Notes: generated by a model from the letters alone, not told the origin. A stretch of DNA of 64,000 nucleotides from [Phialemoniopsis] sp. UDSM-2020 (GCA_018873225.1 JAEILZ010000006.1:2790001-2854000); one strand, 5' to 3'. Shown: positions 45,123 to 56,567, counted from the stretch's first letter. A program made the numbers and translations.

Positions 45123-47142
45123 GGTGACAAGGGAAGGAGATCGGACGAGGATAGGCTGTAGGGGTTTCGGCGGGTTTCAACGGTCTGCATGTAGCTCCAT
45201 GATTAGCTTGGATTCTCTGGTTCGCAGCGAATGTATTATTTGGTTCGGTAGAGGCTATGGAGCGTTGCGACCCAGACAGCTGCCATGCATGGGATCGTAG
45301 CTCCAATACTGTTCGACTCTTGTGGCACTGGAGACACAAATATTCGGGGCCGTGTTGGAGATTGGGTCAAGAGCTCACCTCCTATTCTCCGAGTGGACAG
45401 ACAGGTAGGACACAGCTGTTCTGCACAGGAACAAAAACTGGGCAGCTCCACGATAGACCCCTACGTCAGAGCTAGGTTTGAGGCGCTACAGGCAAGCAAC
45501 GCGACAGCAATTCGATTTGTTGTTCGTTCACGAATCGTAATCCCTTTGCACGGGCAGAAAAGGGAAAAGGAAGTAAGAGGAAGGGGATGTGACGCCGATG
45601 CAGAATCCTGGATTGGGCGGCTAAGCGTGGGAGGAAAGAAGAAAAGTTGAAGGATGGCTTTTTGGTGGTGCTTGACCAGGATTGCACGGGGCAGCTTCGG
45701 GCCAGGGAGGGAAAGCTCGACTGGCTGCCAGGAGGGGTGGGAAGGTTTAAGCTGTTTGCAGGCTGGCTTGCCAATCTGCCAGGGTGGGCTCGAGCCAGGA
45801 TGAGAAAAAGTGATAGGGAAAAAGGTGTGTCCTCCTCAGGTGATCAATTCAATTTGATGAAGGAAAAAGGAGGCACAGAAGAGAGGTGAGAAAAGGGAAG
45901 ACTGGTTGGATCTCTGAGATCTCTCTCTTTTCCACCTTGGAAGTGGATGACGAGCACGTCAATACAGCTTTAAGATCAATGCCACCCAAAACATGAAACA
46001 TCTACCATTATGCACGCTTGTTTCTTTTGACAGGCCTGTCAGGTTTGAGCTTTTCTGGGGATCTTCAGCTCTGTTGCAAGGATGGCATTAACATGGGCGA
46101 TATCACCAAGGTGGAAGAACTCGGCTCAAGCACCTTTCTTAAACTATCACAAAGAAGCCTGTGATCTCATTGCGATGATCTAGGTCTTCTCTGCCTACCT
46201 ACGATGGCTTTCTTTCTCTTGCCTGCCGGTCTAGAGCCCCGTCAAAGAAGGCCACACAGCATGCAACCTGCAATGCAGATTAGCAAAAGCCAAGATGCCC
46301 ATAAAGCAAGATCCCAAAAAGCAAAGAAGAATCGCGAAAAACGCGTCAGTGGTTCGCTGGACCTGCCCGGGCCTGAGACACGCTGGTCCATTGGCGCCCC
46401 CACCCGCCCGTTCTGGTCCAAATCAATTAAACGTCGGCCCCACAGCAGCCGCTACGGGCAGCCTAGCGGTCCCTGAGTGGCTTGCCCGTGCGCTGTTTGG
46501 CTGTCTGCAATCTCCCCCAATTCGACGTTGCACCACGAGGGCACTTGAGGGGGATCAGTATGAGGCAATGATCAGAGTCAAAATGCTCGATTAGGGGGGG
46601 AGAGAGGGAGGCAAGGAGGTCAATTGCAATCCGCCTGCTACTCTCTCTCACCGTCTTGAGCAACGCGACGGTAACCCAATTCTTCACCAGCTCATCCATC
46701 CATCCACATCACCAGCCCAAGCTAGCACCACTTCGGTAAAGTCACCCGCTCAAGGGCCCCTAAGAAGCTCCAGCTTTGGTCCGGTCCCCGACCCCAGGTC
46801 TGCATCGGGAGCTTCAAATCGCGTGGCAATGTGAGAACCAGTAATTCGAGCCGAGCTACCGCGTCAGTGATGAACAGTCAATCCATCATGCAGCAGCAGC
46901 TCCAAAGTCAGTCTACGACCAAAGTAAGAGCGCCCGACGTCTCTTGTCAATCCACAGCGCTCAATGACGAACCGTACATATCATCCAAATAGCATGTCAT
47001 GAGTTGAATGATTCAATCGTATAATTGACATCCAGGCTTTTAACGCTGCAATGAACCAAAAGAGCCTTCCCAACCCAGGGTATCATACTGTAGCAACATA
47101 AGCACATAATCACATCAAAAGCATGCCCACGATGGTCGTCAC
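45123..47142. other. 2.0 kb intergenic region
   Basis: It lies between the start of the coiled-coil gene and the stop of the AT-hook gene, both on the minus strand, so it holds the coiled-coil promoter. Only short frames without features are present. Confidence 0.5.
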
Positions 47143-49101
47143 TCACGACGCCCTGGCCCATTTCGGCGGTCTCCCGACCCTCGTCTCCTGCACCAGCGAC
47201 CGCATCGCCCTCTTGAGCGCGTCGGCCTGCCAGATGACCTCCCCGACCGGCCTCTCCAGGCGCGCCGCCACCGCCCGCCAGTCGACCTGCCTCGACCCCG
47301 ACTTGCGCAGCAGGTTGAGCAGGTACTCGCTCTCCTCGGCCGAGAACTCGATCATCGGTCTTCCACCGCTCCCGGGGCCGCCGACCATACCGGCCGCTTT
47401 ATAAGCCTGCGGCGGGCCACCAACCACATCGGCCCGGTACGCCCCGCCCATGGTGCGCCGGTGGTACTCGTGCACCGGGTTCGGAGCCGACCGCAGCGCT
47501 TGCGTCGACGCGCACACCGCCTCCCAGTCGCGCTCGACCCGCCGCGCCTCTTCTTCTTCCTCGCGTCGCCGCGCCGCCCGCAGCTCTGCCTCGCGCGCCC
47601 GCATCTCCCGACGCCGGGCCTCGGCGGCGTCGCGCCTGCGCACCTCGCGCTGCGCCTCCCGCAGCGTCTTCTCCATGCCCGCGACCAGGTCCTCGAGGTA
47701 GGTGATGTGGGCCAGCTGCTTGGCTCTGGCGGTGAACCTGCGCTTGGCCTCAGCCCTGGCTTTGATGTCTTGCGCCTCGTCCCTGCCCGGGGATGGCGGG
47801 TCCCGGTAAGTTTTCCATGCGGCGCCGTAGCGCATCTCGTGAACGAGAGCGCCCTCGAGCTTCTTGAGCCAGCTTGTGATCCGGGCGACGATGTCTAAAG
47901 TGGCTGGTGTAAAAGTGCCATCTTCAACGCATCTGTACGCCCCGTCGTCCTCGAAGGCGCCACCTAGCATACACGCTGTTTTCAGGACTAGGCTGAGCTG
48001 CGGTATCAGTAGATGTCGGAGGTCGTCCACCAGCAACGATTTGTTGTCGTCCTCGTCCTCGTCCTCATCTTCCGGCTGAGCAACGACCTTGAGCCTATCA
48101 CAGATCTGTTGAATGCACCTCACCACGTCTTTGTAGATACCCCTGAGCCCCTCGTATTTCGCCTCCAGCTCGTCAAACTGCGCCGAGTAGTCATACTTGT
48201 CGCGCGGGCCCAGCCCAATGGGGTGTGGCACCCCGAAGTAAAAGTCCGCGAGGTCGTAGAGGTAGTCGCTGAGGATGCGGGCCAGCTCGGTCCGGGGCTT
48301 CACTGGTGAGTCGTCCTTGAGGATAAAGTCATCCTCCCAATCACTCTTGCCTGTCCACGCGAGCTTGCGCATATGCGATATCAGTAGCGCAACAGGCTTC
48401 GTCTTCATGAGGACCTCCCACTGCTTGCCGGTCTCGGAGGGCGCGGGCATGTGGTCCTCGTCGGCGTCGGTGCCTTCGTCAGCCGTCGCGTAGGAGCCGT
48501 CGCCCGAGTCGCTCTCTTCAGAGGGTTCTTGTACCTCGTCTTCCTGCTGTTGAGCGCGTTGGTTGCTCGGAGCTGCGCGTTTCTTGGGTTGCGGCTTTTG
48601 TTTTTGACTGTTCGCCCTGCCTTTCTTCCCGCCCCGTGGCCGACCACGTCCTCTCCTCGCAGGCTCGGACTCTTCTTGGACCACAATGCTATCCTCCTCC
48701 TCTTCCTCTTGTTGTTGTTGTTGCTCCTCCCCTTGGTCGCTGCCGTCCTCGTCTTCTTCTTCCTCCACCGTATCCCGACCGGCCGACTTTGTCGCCGCGT
48801 TGACCTTGTTCATAAAGGTCTCGCTAGCATCTTCCTCGTCATCGGACTCAGTCGGGAAATCGTAGGCATCCTTAGCTTTCCTCCTCGTCGCGACTTTCGT
48901 CCGCTGCCTCTTGTTCGCAGCCGGCGGTTTCGCATTGTCGACGACATGGCCGCGCTTCCGAACCGCAGTCGCGTCCGCACCAGCTTCGATATTGGCGACG
49001 CTCGGCGCGCCAGATCGCAGGCTCCTCCCAGCGCGGCGCGTCGTGGCCGTCTCTGGGGCGGGAGACGAGTCGCCGGCCTGTTGGGCACGCGTCCTGACCA
49101 T
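47143..49101 (-). CDS. Acidic nuclear protein with AT-hook and C-terminal SANT/Myb-like segment (652 aa)
   Basis: The frame reads from ATG 49101 (MVRTRAQQAG) to TGA 47143; it is open 21 codons further upstream, but that extension is less likely coding. Residues 1-230 are disordered and charged, with basic nuclear-localisation-like clusters, poly-Glu/Gln runs and an AT-hook core RRGRGRPRGGKK near residue 150. A helical domain of unknown type covers about 230-440 (ALLISHMRKLAWTGKSDWED, YLYDLADFYFGVPHPIGLG). A charged coiled coil (REAQREVRRRDAAEARRREM) lies at about 490-550. The end, IEFSAEESEYLLNLLRKSG followed by DWRAVAARLERPVGEV, has the spacing of a single SANT/Myb-like helix set. DNA or chromatin binding is inferred from these; I do not recognise a named orthologue. 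Confidence 0.75.
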   Translation of the reverse strand: MVRTRAQQAGDSSPAPETATTRRAGRSLRSGAPSVANIEAGADATAVRKRGHVVDNAKPPAANKRQRTKVATRRKAKDAYDFPTESDDEEDASETFMNKVNAATKSAGRDTVEEEEDEDGSDQGEEQQQQQEEEEEDSIVVQEESEPARRGRGRPRGGKKGRANSQKQKPQPKKRAAPSNQRAQQQEDEVQEPSEESDSGDGSYATADEGTDADEDHMPAPSETGKQWEVLMKTKPVALLISHMRKLAWTGKSDWEDDFILKDDSPVKPRTELARILSDYLYDLADFYFGVPHPIGLGPRDKYDYSAQFDELEAKYEGLRGIYKDVVRCIQQICDRLKVVAQPEDEDEDEDDNKSLLVDDLRHLLIPQLSLVLKTACMLGGAFEDDGAYRCVEDGTFTPATLDIVARITSWLKKLEGALVHEMRYGAAWKTYRDPPSPGRDEAQDIKARAEAKRRFTARAKQLAHITYLEDLVAGMEKTLREAQREVRRRDAAEARRREMRAREAELRAARRREEEEEARRVERDWEAVCASTQALRSAPNPVHEYHRRTMGGAYRADVVGGPPQAYKAAGMVGGPGSGGRPMIEFSAEESEYLLNLLRKSGSRQVDWRAVAARLERPVGEVIWQADALKRAMRSLVQETRVGRPPKWARAS

Positions 49102-51448
49102 CGCTGTTCCCTTTTTCTCCCCCCTTTGTGTCGTAAATTGATTTTGTGTTTTGTAAATTCGCACTGGTATCAGATTGGCAGTTGAGGTCTAGGTTGTAGG
49201 ACGGGTGAGGTAGAGGGATGCATGGAGACAGAAAAGTGACTGGGGATCTGAAGAGCAGGTGAAGTGAGAATAAACTTTTGAAACCCGCATCAGAATCTCG
49301 TCAGCCCCGATCTAACAGCAGCAGGGATGACAGGGCGTCGTTGCTGTCGTCGTCGCACGGCGGCGGGGGTGAGGAGGCGCTGCGGCGTGTGCGTGGGAGC
49401 GTAGAGCAGCAGGAGCTGTGCGGCGCGGAGGGACGCGTCGGGTTTGTTTGTGGGGTTGATGGTGGCCATGGCCGCTGTGGCAGCCACTGTTGTCAGGGAA
49501 GCGGCCCCGGCGGCGACGGCGGGATTTGGATGGGGATGATGGGGGCAGTGGTTCACTGCTCCAGGCGGCGGCCGCACGCTGGAGCTGTCGACGCTGTCGA
49601 GGCTCATTGGCGTTAGTGCACCGCCGCCCGAATGATCCCCGTCGTCGGCGTCAGCACCAGCGACAGAAGCAGACCCCGACGACGACGGTGGAGGCGACTC
49701 CGCGGCCTGTCGCATCGATAGAGCGGCCGCGCTGCAGACCACGGGCACGACGAATATCATTATGCCCTTTGGCTCCCTCGCTTATCTTGGCGTCTGACGG
49801 TATTATCCTGTTTGAGAAAAGCTGTAGAATAGAGTGCCAAAGAACGAACAAACACACAACAGAAACGCCCCCCTTTCCAATACAAACAAGACAAGAGAGA
49901 AAAATACTCCCAGGCCATGTAATGTGCACACCCCTTCTCCTAACAGAAAACATGTTCTCCCCCTTTGCAAAATGCTGGGCAAAATTGATCGTGACGGCTT
50001 CATTTTTCGAGCCTCCCTACACTCTGCCGCTCCAAATTTAGCAGCTGGCCGGCAGGCACTCCTCGCAACTTGGGGAAGAATGCACACATAGGGACACAAT
50101 GTCAGCCATATCCACCTACCCAAAAGCGTAAGTCGCCTGGTCTTGGCACTTGCACTGGCCATATCCCTCGACAGCTTGACAATTGGAGAGCCATCCTAGG
50201 GCGGATGAGAAAAGCTTAAGAACAACAAGATCGTCAAAGTGGCCTAATTATGCCTCGTTACTCGACCCTCCCGCCCTAAAATCCAGCGAGTCGTGCATTA
50301 ATCGGGGCCTTCTTGGCACCAAAAGTGCGAACTTGACATCTTCGGTTCTTCGGTGCGTCCGTGAGTCCGCGAGAGGGCATCTGGCCCCACACCAAGCTCG
50401 CTATCACGGGCGCTCCGGACCAAAGTACCTCCAGGACTCGACCAAAGAGGCATAGCTCCACCAAATGCACCTTTTCGTCCACACCCGCGGGGGGTGAGTC
50501 CAAAGAATGAATCATTTTGATTTCACCATGGCTCACGGTGATCCCTTTCCTCCTGCGCCCCACAAGTCGGCGCGAGATTATATACTAGTGCCCACCGCAC
50601 CGCCGTCCGGCTCCGTCCTCCCATCATAATGATAGGACACAACCGCCGGTGCCTCATCGCAGACATGGCGAGGACTGCTCGGTTGTCTCGTCACCCCCGG
50701 CTATCTGTCTGGAGGGTGGGTTCTTTCCTCCTGCCAACCTGCGTGTCAAGCGTGTCAGCTTTCCTGTCGTCCCGCATATCCCTTATATGTCGTGGCCGAG
50801 AAGAGGCATGAGCAGACACTCCCCGGTGGAGGGTATCCGCTTCCGCCAATTATGATTCATTCTGTCTCAAGCCGTATAACCATCACATTGATGAATGAAG
50901 CCGTTCATGGTAAGGTAAAGGGGCGTCTGATCAGGCTTGGGCGAGGGGGTGTCGTTGGCCTGTCTCACTGCTGGCACGAGGACATCCGGAGTATAAATAG
51001 TCGTAGGAGACAGGAGAGGTTCCTGTAGGATTTCTGTAGAACAATCACACATCGAGCGATTCCTTTCGAAAGACCTGCATCGTAATACTTATCGTGACAT
51101 CTTCAGAGATGACGAACAGGCTGAGTCTTGACTAACATGGACTTCCACTAGTCAACTCCAATAAGGTAAGATACCTTCATGTCTACGTCTTGCACCATAC
51201 CCAATCACACCCCTTGCTGTATGATCGAAGAAAAGCGTTCCCTATACCGAACATATGAACAAACCTCTGGGCGTTTCTGCGGACAGTTCGTCGTCATACG
51301 GCTGGCCAAAGTAACCCCAGCACATGAGGACAAAACACCTTGAGCCGACATCGTCTGAAAGCAATAGCATATATCTTGGACAAAGAGATTGTGCATATTC
51401 CATAAACACTCTTTTTCATTGAAGTACCAAAACGCATCAAAGCTAATC
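49102..51448. other. 2.3 kb intergenic region with an unassigned TATA box
   Basis: No convincing gene was found. A GC-rich frame at 49290-49760 (minus, 156 codons, Ala/Pro/Ser-rich) is discussed among the findings. A strong TATA box, gtataaatag, lies at 50991-51000 in plus orientation, but only very short frames follow it (for example ATG 51109, eight codons). Confidence 0.45.
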
Positions 51449-52307
51449 TTAATCCGAACCGGTTGCTTTAGGAGAAACACCCATCTTCAACATCTCCCTC
51501 AGCGCCGCCGTCTCAGCCTCCTGCCGTGCCAGCTTGATCCGAAGTTCGTCCCTCTCCCGCTTCACCTCGTCCACCTCCTCCTCGAGCTCCGTGATCCGGT
51601 CGATCCGCTTCTGCCTGTACTTTTTGGCAGCGATGTTGTTGCGCTGCCGCTTGAGTGCCAGATCTGCGGCGTCTGGATCATTCCCGCCGTTGGACGATGC
51701 AGAAGAGTCGTGAGTGCGCTTGCGAGAGCCCTTGGGCTTGTCGAAGGTCAGGCCTGGAATAAGGCCCGAGTCCGGCGAGCCCCTCTCGGAAGCAGAAGAA
51801 GAAGCATTGCTGTCGACGATGCCGGGGACGGCGAGGGGGCTGACAGCAACAGACGAAGGACCGGTCGAGGTCATGCTCGTAGGCACGGTCAGGACGTCGC
51901 CAGCAGTGGCGGCGCCGCCATGGAACAGAGAGACATCGCCGAGTCCAGTGTAGTGTGCCATGGAGTCAAAGGCAGCCCAGTCGAGCGGCAGAGCGCCCGT
52001 GGTAGCCGCGTCTTCAAAGTCGAGCGGAGTCGCAAGCGAGTCCGGAGAAAAGTCAATGTGCGTATTGTACAGTGCCGGGGTTGTAGTAGTCCACGTTGTA
52101 GAAGGCCAGTAGAAGTTGTCGTGAGAAGAAGTGTTGCCGATGCCAATGTCAGACGGAACAAAGAGTAAGCCACTGCTGCCGTCTCCCAGAGAGAGACTGC
52201 CAGGGAAATCATGCAGGGCTGAACTAGACAGAGGGCTGTCCCGCTGGGAATCCGAAGTTGACGATCTCTCGGACGCACGTGGCTGCTGTAACCGTTGCTG
52301 CGACCAT
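51449..52307 (-). CDS. bZIP transcription factor, GCN4/CPC1-like basic region (267 aa, probably two exons)
   Basis: The main exon 52223-51449 encodes the bZIP at the C-terminus: basic region LKRQRNNIAAKKYRQKRIDR (with the N-x3-A-x3-[YS]-R core) and a leucine zipper ITELEEEVDEVKRERDELRI with heptad hydrophobics. This frame is open well upstream of its first Met (51961) with sensible sequence (FYWPSTWTTTTPALYNTHID, PLDFEDAATT, LDWAAFDS) but has no ATG there. A small 5' exon 52307-52279 (MVAATVTAA) joined by a 55 nt intron (GTGCGT...GTCTAG) supplies an ATG in correct phase, and I favour that model. The acidic aromatic N-terminal part looks like an activation region. Fungal bZIPs of this type regulate amino-acid or stress response genes; the target set is unknown. 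If the intron is wrong, the start would be the Met at 51961 (170 aa). Confidence 0.75.
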
Positions 52308-53123
52308 TCTTGCAGAGTGTTGCGGCCTCTGAAAACGAGGCCGGGGAAAGTGTTATATCAAGGTGTAAGGAGGGTTAGGCCAGTGCCTTTTTTTGTGTTT
52401 GATGATGAAAGAAGAGTCAGATGGCGAGAGGAGAGGGGATCACGCCGCTCTTTTGAAGACCTGGGGAGGTGGGGCCGCGAAGGGCCAACAGGGCAGTGCG
52501 AGCCAGTGTCCGACGCTTGCCAAACCTTCTAACTTTGCATAGTGGGGTCGGGTGGACCATTCTAGAATACATGCACACCCGCCGTCATGACCCGATTAAG
52601 TCACTCTTGTGTCAGCTCACGGCGCCCTGATTGGCTTGTCTGTAGACGGTTCTACCCAAAATCTCACGCTACAGTTCGACTCCATCAGTATCGTCGTATC
52701 GCACCGCGGAGGACTCTGTTTTCTGCGTGCAAATTAGCACAAGCCAGCCTTACACTGGCGTGGACCCCTGCCAGCCAGGAACAACGTCTGCAAATAAGCT
52801 TAACTAACATCTATCACGGTCACAGTTCAGGCAAGGAGTGACGTCGCAAGGGTCTAGGGGCGGCTGTTTCGCACCCACTCGCCAAGCACTCAACTTTTGA
52901 AGGGTGTGATTGGGTTCTGCTAAGCTTTTTCTAATCGTGACACCGCATCCAATCTTCCCCCTCGCTCCATCCCGACATGCCAACGTAATCATCCCGAAAG
53001 TTGTGTGAAGATCTCTCTCTCTCTCTCTCACTCCCAATCATTCAACCGTCGTGTTCCTGTACCTTATGCAGAAAATGTAAAGTCGGGTCTCACCATGCGT
53101 AATCCACCGTGTCTCGCTCGTCG
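52308..53123. other. Intergenic region upstream of the bZIP gene
   Basis: It holds the bZIP promoter and the 3' flank of KAR5. A four-codon uORF (ATG-CAA-AGT-TAG on the minus strand) lies at 52529-52540. A (TC)9 microsatellite lies at 53012-53029. Confidence 0.5.
53012..53029. repeat. (TC)9 dinucleotide microsatellite
   Basis: Nine perfect TC units lie in the intergenic DNA between the bZIP and KAR5 genes. Confidence 0.9.
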
Positions 53124-54809
53124 TCACAGCCCACTCAGCGACGAGTTCGTAGTGGCGTTTGCCGTCAGCATCGGATAGGGAAAGTCATAGTGATCGAAAG
53201 TATCAATGAGCAGCCCGACAAGTTCTCCGATGGCAATGAGACCAATGTTCCGAAACACGGACGGCGGCAGTCCGTAGGAACCCATGACGAGCGCCACGGC
53301 CGGGCAAATAATGTAGGGCCACCAACTGGCCCGAGTATAGTCCCGCATGAAGACCTCCTGGATGGTGGACGCGGAAGAGGCCGTCTCTTGCAACGAGCAG
53401 AGTATGTCGTCCGTGATGTTACTCGCCATGCCGAGGAAACGTGCATGGTCCTCGTATCTGTTGGAGAGGGCTTCGGAAGCAGTCATGAGTCGTTGGATCC
53501 CCTATCTCATCTTTAGTCACGGAAAGAGTGAGATACCATAGCCACGACTTACCTGCTCGAGAGAAGACTGGCGTCTGTTCAACGCATCCGCCTGTGTCCT
53601 AGACTGTTCCTACAAATTATTAGCGAAAGTTCACCTTGGCAAAATAAAGCCCACTTACAAGCTGATTTCCTAATGTCGCTGAAGATGCAACTACTAGAGC
53701 AACAGTTGCGAGAAGGTCTTCCATTTCGTTGTCTGCAGTCCGATACAATTGTTCGACCGATCGTTCATGAGCAATAGCAATCTCAGAATTGCCGTGGAGA
53801 ACCGCTTGTACCAAGGTCCCAAGGGCTTCCTGTAGGCGATCCGCCTCACTCAGACCTTTCTGTATGGCGGTACTAGACATCTCCGCTACAGCCCCCGTGG
53901 TTCCTAGCAGGTACTCATGAAGAGCACTGAGGTCATTCTGGAGTAAGTGAATCTGTGAACCCATCTGGTCCAGTCCCTCGCTAGCATCCTTGGCCCGGCG
54001 ATCAAGCTCTTCCATTCGCTTCTGGAGCTCGATTTCCGTCCCTGCTACGAGGTCGCCAATGACTTTTGTGAGGCGCTGATATAAGCGGATGCTCTGGGCT
54101 GTATCGTCGTTAGTAGTCATAGGACATGACTATCAGAGTTTAGTACTCTACCTTTCTCATTATCAGCCCTGGCAGCTTCACAGAATCTGAGTGCCTTGTG
54201 ACGGTAACTGATCCAAGTGTTCCATGCCGAGTCAGACGTGGCCAAGCCAACTAGGCAAGAGTCGATCTGTTTTGATGTGACGTGGAGTATCGGGTGACTC
54301 GTATCAGGAAGGTGGGCCAGGACTGGCTCCCTGAAGTGAGCGCAGGCGGTAGGGATATCGAAACTTCCTCTCTCAAGATCACAGATCGCAAGACTTGCTG
54401 CATACGAGTCCACGAAGTCCCGAACCGCCCTTCCACTGTCGGTCAGGATGGATGCTTCGTCCTTGCCATCAAGAAGTTGGCAGTTGTTCACAAGTAGTCG
54501 AGCAGCGATCCTGTGGCAGAGAGGCTCCAGCTCCATCTCCTGGAGCTCCTTCAAGGCCACTTCATAGATACGCGACAGCCGTGTGTTTGTCTGAGATGAT
54601 TCAGAGGGACTGTTAGTAGTTGGCAGTACCGATCCGACAGCATCTAGACCATAAAGTTAGTGATGGTATGCAGTGTAGTGGGTGGGGGAAACTGATCACC
54701 CACGACCAAAGAAGCCCTTTTCGCCTTTCCAAGTAAAGCAAAGTGCCTCAGGGGTTAGAAATATTGTCGCTGCCAAGATGAGGGTGATTTTGGTGAGAGG
54801 CTTCTCCAT
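53124..54809 (-). CDS. kar5: Nuclear fusion (karyogamy) protein KAR5/Tht1 family (490 aa, five exons)
   Basis: Exons in coding order are 54809-54704, 54643-54152, 54098-53659, 53609-53553 and 53501-53124; introns are 60, 53, 49 and 51 nt, all in frame, and the second has a perfect CTACTAAC branch site. The start [18 protein letters not shown] is a signal peptide. The Tht1/Kar5 domain follows: [76 protein letters not shown] coiled coil ([20 protein letters not shown]) leads to a hydrophobic segment near 327-346 and to two membrane segments near 425-440 and 450-467. KAR5-type proteins sit in the ER/nuclear envelope and promote fusion of the two nuclear envelopes during mating. Length is close to yeast Kar5 (504 aa). 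Divergent from the uL6m gene 760 bases away. Confidence 0.9.
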
Positions 54810-55569
54810 GATGACGTCGAAATTGCAAGTCCAGTGATACGAAAGATGTTGGACCTGGAAGATGACGCGAAATCATAACTTGTGTCTACTTGCCGTGAAA
54901 TTTGGCGAAGACGACCGAGTAGAACAGCGGGAGAAAGCGAGTTGAAGGACGAGAGGTAGGAAGAGGGAAATCTTGCAGGGTGGTGAGAAAGTAAGAGAGA
55001 GGCCAACCTCGGAGGATGGGTGGGAAAGTGAAGAAAAAGTCAATTCTAGGAAAGTGAACGAAAGCAGAGGTGAAATTTGAATCGAACTCGAGATAGGACG
55101 AGGGTTCGCAATTTCTCCAACCTACTAAAACCGAAAAGAAGATTACGGTGACAGACGCAAGTGCTTGTCTGAAGTCATCTCAAATTGCACAGAAGATCTA
55201 AAAAAGATGACCCAGGCACTTTTAGGAGAGTATGGATCTTTTTCATCTGCAACTCCAATCAGATCATCATTTTTCTCCCACCTCAATCATTTGATGAGTC
55301 TAGAGTCGGCAGGCACGCAGTTCAAGAACAGTTCGTCCGAAAAAGGCAATCGCGATGTTATCGACATACAGCACTTGAGGTGGGTCCAGAAGCGTTGTAG
55401 TCGGCCATTCAGCGCCCCGTGCACCGACGGCATCACATGACCCAATCAATTGGATCGCCAAAGCTGTCTAAACTTTTTGCGACGAACTAGGGGACCGGGT
55501 CATTCGAATCGAGAGCTCACGCGAACGCAGAAGACACCATTTTTGCGACGTCGAAGCGAGCACCCAAAC
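54810..55569. other. Divergent promoter region of KAR5 and the uL6m gene
   Basis: The two genes are transcribed away from each other from this 760-base stretch. No other gene was seen. Confidence 0.55.
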
Positions 55570-56454
55570 ATGTTCGCCGCAAGAAGAGGAGGCAGGACGC
55601 TGCTGGCCGAGGCCGCCACCGCGCCCTCGGCAGTCGTCACGCTGCCTGGCTTCCTCGTCCCGGCCTTCCAGGCCCGCCGCCCGTTCTCTGCCTCAACGAG
55701 CTGCCCGTCGAAGCTGGGCCGGACACCAATCTCGATCCCGCCCGGCGTGGAGCTGACAATTGGCGACCTGGCCGTCAAGAAGGACATGACGACCTACCTG
55801 AGGATACCCAAGAGGACAGTATCGGTGCAGGGACCGCTGGGTAAGTCTCGGCTACGGCTACTTGTCGGGCACTTGTGCGTGGGCTGACCACAGCATACAG
55901 GAAAACTTGATCTCGAAGTGCCCCAATTCATAAACATCGAACACGACTTGACGGAGAGGAAAGCTACGCTTAGCATCCAGGACGGAAATGTCAAGCAACA
56001 AAAGGAGATGTGGGGTATGCAGCATTCTTTGGAGAGATCGCAGTCGGTACAATGACACAGAATCTAACACATGGGGGCTTAACTAGGAACGATATGGGCA
56101 TACCTCAATCGCTACATCATTGGCGTCTCCGAAGGTCACACGGCCGTCCTACGACTCGTCGGTATCGGTTACAGGGCCACGGTCGAAGATCGGCCCGAGC
56201 TGGAGGAATACCCGGGCCAAAAGTTTGTCGTGCTGAAGCTGGGCTTCAACCACCCCGTCGAGATGGGCGTTCCCCTGGGAATCAAAGCCAGCACGCCGCA
56301 ACCGACCCGCATCCTGCTCGAGGGTATCAACCGGGAGGAGCTCATGTCCTTTGCCGCCCGCATTCGCAGGTGGCGTGTACCCGAGCCCTATAAGGGCAAG
56401 GGCATCTTTGTCAACGACGAGACGATCAAGCTGAAGCAGAAGAAGATCAAATAG
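55570..56454 (+). CDS. mrpl6: Mitochondrial large-subunit ribosomal protein uL6m (250 aa, three exons)
   Basis: Exons are 55570-55840, 55901-56014 and 56087-56454; introns are 60 and 72 nt with GTAAGT and GTATGC donors, in frame. The N-terminus (MFAARRGGRTLLAEAATAPS, followed by RRPFSAS) is a mitochondrial presequence rich in Arg and Ala. The mature part has the uL6 signatures: GRTPISIPPGVELTI, VQGPLGKLDLEVP across the first splice, LRLVGIGYRATVEDR, KLGFNHPVEM and RRWRVPEPYKGKGIFVNDET, the C-terminal rRNA-binding motif of the family. It ends in a Lys-rich tail (KLKQKKIK). It is a structural part of the mitoribosome near the factor-binding site. It is convergent with HAL2, with only 113 bases between the stop codons. 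Confidence 0.95.
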
Positions 56455-56567
56455 ACGGGCACCAGGATCTGAGTCGCTCGCGTGTATATCTAGACTTTTC
56501 GGACGGGATGCATGGCCTGACCGTGTGCTATATAATGTACTATTTTACTTTTTTGATATTGAATACC

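Noticed and set aside
44278..45300. 340-codon open frame on the plus strand, Val/Ala/Glu-rich
   Set aside because: It is antisense to the GC-rich N-terminal region of the coiled-coil gene and has no recognisable feature.
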